In this document: positions 54,691 through 64,000 of the stretch, piece by piece
Numbering within the stretch: position 1 is the first letter of the stretch
Layout of the letters: each line of letters starts with the position of its first letter
Origin: Megaleporinus macrocephalus
Lineage: Eukaryota > Chordata > Actinopteri > Characiformes > Anostomidae
Direction: 5' to 3'
NCBI GenBank assembly: GCA_021613375.1
Contig: CM038728.1
Span: 35,283,799-35,347,798 of the forward strand
Length of the DNA stretch: 64,000 nucleotides
The notes under the pieces: generated by a model
Databases searched by the model: none
The model's input: only the letters and a program-made list of their open reading frames with translations
Told to the model about the DNA's origin: nothing
Translations under genes and position numbers: made by a program

Positions 54691-57600
54691 TCCAGACTCA
54701 CTCACTGATATAACCACACCCACTCTCCCAGTATTCATACTGTCACTGATATAACCACACCCACTCTCCCAGTATTCATACTGTCACTGATATAACCACA
54801 CCCACTCTCCCAGCCTTCATACTGTCACTGATATAACCACACCCACTCACCCAGCCTTCATACTGTCACTGATATAACCACACCCACTCTCCCAGCCTTC
54901 ATACTGTCACTGATATAACCACACCCACTCACCCAGCCTTCATACTGTCACTGATATAACCACACCCACTCGCCCAGCCTTCATACTGTCACTGATATAA
55001 CCACACCCACTCTCCCAGTATTCATACTGTCACTGATATAACCACACCCACTCTCCCAGTATTCATACTGTCACTGATATAACCACACCCACTCACCCAG
55101 CCTTCATACTGTCACTGATATAACCACACCCACTCGCCCAGCCTTCATACTGTCACTGATATAACCACACCCACTCTCCCAGTCTTCATACTGTCACTGA
55201 TATAACCACACCCACTCTCCCAGTATTCATACTGTCACTGATATAACCACACCCACTCACCCAGCCTTCATACTGTCACTGATATAACCACAGCCACTCA
55301 CCCAGTCTTCATACTGTCACTGATATAACCACACCCACTCTCCCAGTATTCATACTGTCACTGATATAACCACACCCACTCACCCAGTCTTCATACTGTC
55401 ACTGATATAACCACACCCACTCTCCCAGTCTTCATACACTCACTGATATAACCACACCCACTCTCCCAGTATTCATACTGTCACTGATATAACCACACCC
55501 ACTCTCCCAGTCTTCATACTGTCACTGATATAACCACACCCACTCTCCCAGTATTCATACTGTCACTGATATAACCACACCCACTCACCCAGTCTTCATA
55601 CACTCACTGATATAACCACACCCACTCTCCCAGTATTCATACTGTCACTCATACAACCACACCCACTCTCCCAGTCTTCATAGACTCACTGATATAACCA
55701 CACCCACTCACCCAGTCTTCATACTGTCACTGATATAACCACACCCACTCGCCCAGTCTTCATACACTCACTGATATAACCACACCCACTCACCCAGTCT
55801 TCATACGGTCACTGATATAACCACACCCACTCTCCCAGTCTTCATACTGTCACTGATATAACCACACCCACTCTCCCAGTCTTCATACACTCACTGATAT
55901 AACCACACCCACTCTCCCAGTCTTCATACACTCACTGATATAACCACACCCACTCTCCCAGTCTTCATACTGTCACTGATATAACCACACCCACTCTCCC
56001 AGTCTTCATACTGTCACTGATATAACCACACCCACTCTCCCAGTATTCATACTGTCACTGATATAACCACACCCACTCACCCAGCCTTCATACACTCACT
56101 GATATAACCACACCCACTCTCCCAGTCTTCATACTGACACTGATATAACCACACCCACTCTCCCAGTCTTCATACACTCACTGATATAACCACACCCACT
56201 CTCCCAGCCTTCATACTGTCACTGATATAACCACAGCCACTCACCCAGTCTTCATACTGTCACTGATATAACCACACCCACTCTCCCAGTATTCATACTG
56301 TCACTGATATAACCACACCCACTCACCCAGTCTTCATACTGTCACTGATATAACCACACCCACTCTCCCAGTCTTCATACACTCACTGATATAACCACAC
56401 CCACTCTCCCAGTATTCATACTGTCACTGATATAACCACACCCACTCTCCCAGTCTTCATACTGTCACTGATATAACCACACCCACTCTCCCAGTATTCA
56501 TACTGTCACTGATATAACCACACCCACTCACCCAGTCTTCATACACTCACTGATATAACCACACCCACTCTCCCAGTATTCATACTGTCACTCATACAAC
56601 CACACCCACTCTCCCAGTCTTCATACACTCACTGATATAACCACACCCACTCACCCAGTCTTCATACTGTCACTGATATAACCACACCCACTCGCCCAGT
56701 CTTCATACACTCACTGATATAACCACACCCACTCTCCCAGTCTTCATACGGTCACTGATATAACCACACCCACTCACCCAGTCTTCATACGGTCACTGAT
56801 ATAACCACACCCACTCTCCCAGTCTTCATACTGTCACTGATATAACCACACCCACTCTCCCAGTCTTCATACACTCACTGATATAACCACACCCACTCTC
56901 CCAGTCTTCATACACTCACTGATATAACCACACCCACTCTCCCAGTCTTCATACTGTCACTGATATAACCACACCCACTCACCTAGCCTTCATACTGTCA
57001 CTGATATAACCACACCCACTCACCTAGCCTTCATACTGTCACTGATATAACCACACCCACTCACCCAGCCTTCATACACTCACTGATATAACCACACCCA
57101 CTCTCCCAGTCTTCATACACTCACTGATATAACCACACCCACTCTCCCAGTCTTCATACTGTCACTGATATAACCACACCCACTCTCCCAGTCTTCATAC
57201 TGTCACTGATATAACCACACCCACTCTCCCAGTCTTCATACTGTCACTCATACAACCACACCCACTCTCCCAGTCTTCATACACTCACTGATATAACCAC
57301 ACCCACTCTCCCAGTCTTCATACACTGACTGATATAACCACACCCACTCTCCCAGTCTTCATACTGTCACTGATATAACCACACCCACTCGCCCAGTCTT
57401 CATACACTGACTGATATAACCACACCCACTCTCCCAGTCTTCATACTGTCACTCATACAACCACACCCACTCTCCCAGTCTTCATACACTGACTGATATA
57501 ACCACACCCACTCTCCCAGTCTTCATACACTCACTGATATAACCACACCCACTCTCCCAGTCTTCATACACTCACTGATATAACCACACCCACTCTCCCA

Positions 57601-59036
57601 GTCTTCATACGGTCACTGATATAACCACACCCACTCTCCCAGTCTTCATACACTCACTGATATAACCACACCCACTCTCCCAGTCTTCATACTGTCACTG
57701 ATATAACCACACCCACTCACCTAGCCTTCATACTGTCACTGATATAACCACACCCACTCACCCAGCCTACATACTGACACTCATACAACCACACCCACTC
57801 TCCCAGTCTTCATACACTCACTGATATAACCACACCCACTCACCCAGCCTTCATACTGACACTGATATAACCACACCCACTCACCCAGCCTTCATACTGT
57901 CACTGATATAACCACACCCACTCTCCCAGTCTTCATACACTCACTGATATAACCACACCCACTCTCCCAGTCTTCATACACTCACTGATATAACCACACC
58001 CACTCTCCCAGTCTTCATACTGTCACTGATATAACCACACCCACTCTCCCAGTCTTCATACACTCACTGATATAACCACACCCACTCTCCCAGTCTTCAT
58101 ACACTGACTGATATAACCACACCCACTCTCCCAGTCTTCATACTGACACTGATATAACCACACCCACTCACCCAGCCTACATACTGACACTCATACAACC
58201 ACACCCACTCACCCAGCCTTCATACACTCACTGATATAACCACACCCACTCACCCAGCCTTCATACTGTCACTGATATAACCACACCCACTCACCCAGCC
58301 TTCATACTGTCACTGATATAACCACACCCACTCTCCCAGTCTTCATACACTCACTGATATAACCACACCCACTCTCCCAGTCTTCATACACTCACTGATA
58401 TAACCACACCCACTCTCCCAGTCTTCATACGGTCACTGATATAACCACACCCACTCTCCCAGTCTTCATACACTCACTGATATAACCACACCCACTCTCC
58501 CAGTCTTCATACTGTCACTGATATAACCACACCCACTCACCTAGCCTTCATACTGTCACTGATATAACCACACCCACTCACCCAGCCTACATACTGACAC
58601 TCATACAACCACACCCACTCTCCCAGTCTTCATACACTCACTGATATAACCACACCCACTCTCCCAGTCTTCATACTGACACTGATATAACCACACCCAC
58701 TCACCCAGCCTACATACTGACACTCATACAACCACACCCACTCACCCAGCCTTCATACACTCACTGATATAACCACACCCACTCACCCAGCCTTCATACT
58801 GTCACTGATATAACCACACCCACTCACCCAGCCTTCATACTGTCACTGATATAACCACACCCACTCTCCCAGCCTTCATACTGTCACTGATATAACCACA
58901 CCCACTCTCCCAGCCTTCATACTGTCACTGATATAACCACACCCACTCTCCCAGTCTTCATACTGTCACTGATATAACCACACCCACTCTCCCAGTCTTC
59001 ATACTGTCACTGATATAACCACACCCACTCTCCCAG
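54691..59036. repeat. 41-bp minisatellite ACTGATATAACCACACCCAC, about 106 copies, with higher-order structure
   Basis: The unit is ACTGATATAACCACACCCAC plus TCTCCCAGTCTTCATACTGTC (41 bp). Variable slots are CTCTCCC/CTCACCC/CTCGCCC, AGTATT/AGTCTT/AGCCTT, ACTGTC/ACACTC/ACTGAC/ACGGTC and GATATA/CATACA. Rare variants recur at exact multiples of 41: CCACAGCCAC at 55289 and 56232 (943 = 23 units); CAGCCTACATACTG at 57763, 58173 and 58583 (410 = 10 units) and again 123 bp (3 units) later. Confidence 0.97.
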
Positions 59037-59309
59037 TCAGTGCAGTCTTGGTATTGGTAGTCACTAATGAACACATTCCTATTTAAAAGATTTAAAGATG
59101 ATTATAAAAGCATGGTTAGAACCACTAATGCTAGATACTGTCCTCACCTTCAGGCCTGACTCTAATACTCTGAAATTCATCTGAAAAACCTTCGGAGGCT
59201 CCTAACAGCCGGAGCTGCACTAATCTGTAGGTATTTTTTGAGATTATTACAGTTTCTAGTTTCTAGACTTCTTTCCAGGTTAAATGTTTACACATTCATA
59301 CTACATTCC
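59037..59309. other. Unique spacer
   Basis: About 270 bp, nothing recognised. Confidence 0.5.
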
Positions 59310-59567
59310 CTTTTCAAAACAAAAGTGGTTAAAATGCTATTAAAACAGAATGCAGGGATGTGGAAATCATTTCAATCCTATATTTAATTAAAATAGTATA
59401 AAGACAACATTTCAGCTGTACAAACTGTTCAACGGTTTTGAAAAATATATGCACATTTAAATTTAATGCCAGAAACATTTAAAAAAAGTTGGACAGCAGC
59501 AATAAAAGACAAGCGATGTTAAATATGTAATGCAAAAAAAATCATCTAGTGGAACATCTCACAGCCA
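59310..59567 (+). repeat. Fragment of a dispersed fish DNA-transposon-derived repeat
   Basis: ACAGAATGCAGGGATGTGGA, AATCATTTCAATCCTATATT, TAATTAAAATAGTATAAAGA and TTTGAAAAATATATGCACAT, then AATTTAATGCCAGAAACA, AAAAAAGTTGGACAGC and AGTGGAACATCTCACA. I recognise this order as the end of a common fish element. No coding part remains. Confidence 0.6.
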
Positions 59568-60279
59568 GAGAGTCTTTCAGAAGTAAAGAGGGGGCGGGGT
59601 CACTCAGGAAGGCGGAGTCTTTCAGAAGTAAAGAGGTGGAGGGGTCATTAAGGGAGGTGGAGTCTTGCAGAGATAAAAAGTGGAGGGGTCACCCAGAGAG
59701 GCGGAGTCTTTTAGAAGCATAGAAGGGAAGGAGTCACACAGAGAGGCGGAGTCTTTCAGAAGCATAGAAGGGGAGGAGTCACCCAGAGAGGCGGAGTCTT
59801 TCAGAAGCATAGAAGGGGAGGAGTCACCCTGAGAGGCGGAGTCTTTCAGAAGAGGGGGAGGGGTCACCCAGAGAGGCGGAGTCTTTCAGAAGCATAGAAG
59901 GGGAGGATTCACCCAGAGAGGCGGAGTCTTTCAGAAGACGGGGGAGGGGTCACTCAGAAAGGCAGAGTCTTTCAGAAGAGGGGGAGGAGTCACCCAGAGA
60001 GGCGGAGTCTTTCAGAAGACGGAGGAGGGTTCACCCAGAGAGCAGGAGTCTTTCAGAAGAGGGGGAGGGGTCACCCAGAGAGCAGGAGTCTTTCAGAAGA
60101 GGGGGAGGGGTCACCCAGAGAGGCAGAGTCTTTCAGAAGAGGGGGAGGGGTCACCCAGAGAGGCGGAGTCTTTCAGAAGACGGAGGAGGGTTCACCCAGA
60201 GAGCAGGAGTCTTTCAGAAGAGGGGGAGGGGTCACCCAGAGAGGCGGAGTCTTTCAGAAGAGGGGGAGGGGTCACCCAG
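59568..60279. repeat. Minisatellite GGCGGAGTCTTTCAGAAGAG, unit about 40-46 bp, about 17 copies
   Basis: The short form is GGCGGAGTCTTTCAGAAGAG then GGGGAGGGGTCACCCAGAGA (40 bp). The longer form replaces GAGGGGG with GCATAGAAGGGGAGG. A block spanning 60008-60075 recurs at about 60165-60235. The Ser/Pro-rich minus frame is an artefact. Confidence 0.94.
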
Positions 60280-61783
60280 CTGTATTAATGCAATCTATTT
60301 GTAACAGTGGCTACAGCAGTAGTTATTACAGGGTTGTATGTGTTATTACACAGTTATTAAAGACATTCAATATAAACTGACGTGTACAATTCAATATAAG
60401 TTTTTTTATGCATCACTTTAATCTGCTTTTTGTTTGCACAGCAAGTTTTTGGGTCGTGGGCTCGTAGACTGTGACCTCAGTCCTGTTTCCCTGCTGCACT
60501 CTGCACCCAGTCACGCTACACGCCTCTCTCTCAGAGTCTGAACAGAGCACTAATCTGCAGCGTCTGCACTTTTCTCAGTGTTGTTGTTTATGCTCTGAGC
60601 ACTATTACTAATTATCAGTGAGCACCGATAAGCTGCTGTAGACTGACAGCTGGAAGCCCCCCCCCACACACTCAACTCCCCACTCTATTGTCCACTCCTA
60701 TCTAGTCTCTGCTGTCCAGTGCTTAATGACTGCACACTGTAATAATGGTCCATCAGTTTAACTCACTGCAGTAAAAAGATACTGGTTCCATTCTTCTCTA
60801 ATTATCTGAAAATTAAAATTCTGGTTTTATTATTTGAATCAATATTTTCCATCATTTTATACCTCAAAATCACTTCCACCCAAACTTCGACCCATTCACT
60901 TCGGGCTTATTAATAGTTTTATAAATATTTTATTAAGTGAGAACATCTTTATGCAGCTATTCTACCATAAATTAGCAGCTTCAGACTCATTCTGATGGAA
61001 CTCCAACTTAGATAGTAGTGGGTGTCTCTGTAATTCCCATTCCGGGTTGGGAACGCCGACTACCACGGTATATAACTTTGGAATAATGTGTACGAGCCAA
61101 TCACTATGAGAACTGCGTAACACTGTACTGCACCATGTCAACAACTACGGATCTTCAGCAGCTATGAGAAGATGCAGCTCAGGATTTCCCTGTTTAGACA
61201 TCACGGTCAAGGCCAGGAAGAAATGGAAGAAGATGTTGTCTGAGAACGAGAGGCCGAGAGTAACCGAGATGCTGGAGAGTCCATCAATGATAAAGAAGTC
61301 TTGAAAGTTTGAAGCTCTTGTAATAAAATCCTGTAATGTTACTTGCCCTTATAAGTCCACACCGATCTTCTCTCCTGGTGTCGTCTTTGCTGGTGTTGTG
61401 CTGAGTTTCTGGTAGATCCCGACTCCTTTCCAGATTCCTATGTGACTTCCGCGCTCCTGGAGTTGGATTCTGTACCTTCAACTCAACCAATGCACGTGTA
61501 CAGCTGACCATAAGGTCAAAGCAGGATCTGTATTTATAACAGTGGTGTAAAAGTGAATTACACTCTGCAACTGCAGGGGGAGCCCACGAGCAACAAACAA
61601 CAATTCTCGTATAAGGCTGCTTACAATTTAGTCCATATCTAATATTTCTAATTTTAAGACTATTAATATCATTCTAGGTAGTCTTACCCAAGGACTCTTA
61701 TTGATATAGTGTAAGGTAGTTGCAGGTGGAGAATTGAACTCCAGTCTACAGCATAGTGGAGAGCAGTGTAACACAGCACACTG
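60280..61783. other. Unique region
   Basis: No gene recognised over 1.5 kb. The interval 60590-60760 includes a C-run (60657-60665). The minus frames 60962-61144 and 61284-61511 have no family motif. AACTGCAGGGGGAGCCCACG near 61568 is the only GC-rich spot in the last third. Confidence 0.5.
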
Positions 61784-62830
61784 TATCAACTATACCAGTT
61801 CACTATACCACTATACACTACCATCTCCTACACTATACCAGTACACTATACCAGTACACTATACCACTATACACTACCATCTCCTACACTATACCAGTAC
61901 ACTATACCACTATACGCTACCATCTTCTACACTATACCAGTACACTATACCACTATACTCTACCATCTCATACACTATACCAATCAACTATACCAGTTCA
62001 CTATACCACTATACCTACCATCTACTACACTATACCAATCAACTATACCAGTTCACTATACCACTATACTCTACCATCTACTACACTATACCAATCAACT
62101 ATACCACTTCACTATACCACTATACTCTACCATCTCATACACTATACCAATCAACTATACCAGTTCACTATACCACTATACTCTACCATCTCATACACTA
62201 TACCAATCAACTATACCAGTTCACTATACCACTATACTCTACCATCTCATACACTATACCAATCAACTATACCAGTTCACTATACCACTATACTCTACCA
62301 TCTACTACACTATACCAATCAACTATACCACTTCACTATACCACTATACTCTACCATCTCATACACTATACCAATCAACTATACCAGTTCACTATACCAC
62401 TATACTCTACCATCTACTACACTATACCAATCAACTATACCACTTCACTATACACTACCATCTCATACACTATACCAATCAACTATACCAGTTCACTATA
62501 CCACTATACTCTACCATTTCCTACACTATACCAATCAACTATACCAGTTCACTATACACTACCATCTCCTACACTATACCAATCAACTATACCAGTTCAC
62601 TATACCACTATACTTTATTAACTAAACCCCTACACTACCAATAAACTATACCAACTATAACAGTACACTATACTCCACCAACTACACCAACGACACTATA
62701 CCACTATACTCTACCATCTAAACTCCTACACTACCAATCAACTACACCAACAATACTCTACCATTTTTACCAGTACACTATACTCCACCAATGCCAACTA
62801 TGCCACTATACCAGCCAACTATACTCTACC
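61784..62830 (+). repeat. 56-bp minisatellite ACTATACCAATCAACTATAC, free of stop codons
   Basis: The unit is ACTATACCAATCAACTATAC, CAGTTCACTATACCACTATA and CTCTACCATCTCATAC (56 bp; 62085, 62141, 62197). It grades into degenerate copies after 62620. The plus strand of the unit has no TAA, TAG or TGA in any frame, which creates frames of 295 and 289 codons. These are the largest in the window but not genes. Confidence 0.95.
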
Positions 62831-63360
62831 AACCACAGCAGGTCCACACTGTTCTTCCAGCACTTTCCAAACTCTATAGACTCGTTCTAAACTATGGCAA
62901 GCATAATAAAAACATGTTCCTCACACTTACTCAGTTAATGTCAAGAACCTGATGTGCATTTCTGCCTTGGATTACCTTAAATGACAAAAATTGGAGAAAA
63001 ATAATGAATTTCCAAAAGAAATAATCACTGTTTCAAGAAATCATGCAAAAAAAGTATCTGCCAATGAAAAAAGACAATAATAAGTAAAATAAAAATATTT
63101 ACAGTTAATACATTTTGAACACAGCCATAACTTCAAGGTTCAAGGTTCAAATAAGTTACTACGTCATCTACACAAAACACATCTGTACACTGACTGTACT
63201 GAAGACCAGCACCTGAGTGTGAGAACAGCATTAGAGGAATCACGAAGAGCACCAGCATTAATAAATAACCAATATTACAACATCTCTGAACAACCAAAAC
63301 ATTTCTCTGGTGTATAATCACACCTACATTGAGAAGAACGCTGACCGCCGGACTGGACTG
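62831..63360. other. AT-rich unique region
   Basis: No gene recognised; the 62-codon minus frame at 63133-63321 has no family motif. Confidence 0.5.
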
Positions 63361-63361
63361 G

Positions 63362-63434
<73 letters not shown>

Positions 63435-63476
63435 ATAGAGAAAGAGAGAGAGAGAGAGAGAGAGACTGATAGAGAA

Positions 63477-63515
<39 letters not shown>

Positions 63516-63520
63516 TAGAT
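63361..63520. repeat. (GA)n microsatellite
   Basis: Pure GA at about 63364-63430, then GA blocks separated by ACTGATAGAGAAA, ending in a short GATA run. Confidence 0.97.
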
Positions 63521-64000
63521 AGTGGCTCTTTGGTAATCTTCTCAGGTTTCTGTCTCTGACAGATGTGAGAAGAAAAGCTTCAGCCTAAAGGACAAGGTAT
63601 TAAAAAGGCATGTCTCTGCCGAGTGACCTTTCACACCGAGCTGTGAGGTCAGATAATTCCCGCCGGATCGGTGTCCTTTAGGCCCCAGATGGTTATAGCT
63701 CTGGAGCTCAATACATTCCCAATCAAGGATTCACAAAGAGGCAGCTAGTCACTCCGGCAAAGAGCGAACACACCTGGACCTGTAAGAGGTTCTCATTAAC
63801 TGGTGGAGTTTGAAGGACCATCCTGCTGAAGAAACGTTCTAAATATGATGGAATTCTTTAATATTTTACTCAAGATCACATTTTTACTTCCACCTTCCAC
63901 AGTTTCCAAATGACCAATAAAAGAAAATGGCCCTCTGGGTGGTCAGCACTTAGTAACACTTCCTTCAGTCAGACTTTCGCTTCATGTCTGGGGGATTTGT
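63521..64000. other. Unique region, candidate conserved non-coding DNA
   Basis: Smooth unique sequence. TGACCT at 63624 and AGGTCA at 63646 are nuclear-receptor-type half-sites in everted arrangement with 16 bp between. No open frame is supported. Confidence 0.4.

Noticed and set aside
61734..62625. Overlapping plus-strand frames of 295 and 289 codons rich in Tyr, Thr, Ser, Leu and Ile
   Set aside because: They read through the 56-bp minisatellite, whose plus strand lacks stop codons in every phase; there is no domain or non-repetitive part.

Overview
The window looks like intergenic or deep intronic DNA from a teleost fish, probably an otophysan such as a characin, electric fish or catfish. 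The evidence is the mix of Tc1-like transposon relics, L2/CR1-type LINE fragments and small dispersed repeats that I recognise as typical of fish, plus very long minisatellites and microsatellites. I found no host protein-coding gene, rRNA or functional tRNA. The only real coding traces are four degraded or truncated transposable-element genes: two Tc1-type transposase relics on the minus strand (22720-23440 and 37195-37835), one on the plus strand (51048-51966), and two LINE reverse-transcriptase fragments on the plus strand (18300-18925 and 41194-41709), the second of which still has an open frame.

Layout. Positions 1-8372 are an almost continuous purine-rich GA/GATA satellite with a TG microsatellite and one short unique island. 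From 8373 to 32100, unique islands alternate with minisatellites of 41, 49, 42, 41 and 28 bp and with GA, CT, CAA and TTGTT tracts. A LINE relic, a Tc1 relic, a terminal-inverted-repeat (TIR) element expanded from inside, and several dispersed repeats lie among them. From 32100 to 44940 come an AT-rich unique stretch, the first 20-bp array, more GA, a cluster of mutually duplicated repeat segments (36740-42180) invaded by a truncated LINE, and a 48-bp minisatellite. From 44940 to 52545 lie two large arrays of the same 20-bp monomer in opposite orientations, then a Tc1 element with a TIR element nested at its right end. From 54690 to 62830 come a 4.3-kb array of a 41-bp unit, then units of about 40-45 bp and 56 bp. 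The window ends with a GA tract and unique DNA. Tandem and simple repeats make up roughly 29 kb, about 45 percent.

The most unusual feature is one 20-bp monomer, GGTGGTGTAGTGGTTAGTAC, amplified at three places (33716-34336, 45297-47558, 49219-50862; roughly 31, 113 and 82 copies). It matches the tRNA-like 5-prime head of a common fish dispersed repeat and contains a perfect match to the RNA polymerase III A-box consensus. Two of the arrays sit beside the tail of that same repeat. Other points of interest are recent higher-order duplications inside arrays, a LINE insertion whose empty paralogous site lies about 700 bp away, and several smooth unique islands that look like conserved non-coding elements. 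Because these islands lie among repeats with no genes, a regulatory desert is possible, but only cross-species alignment can test that.
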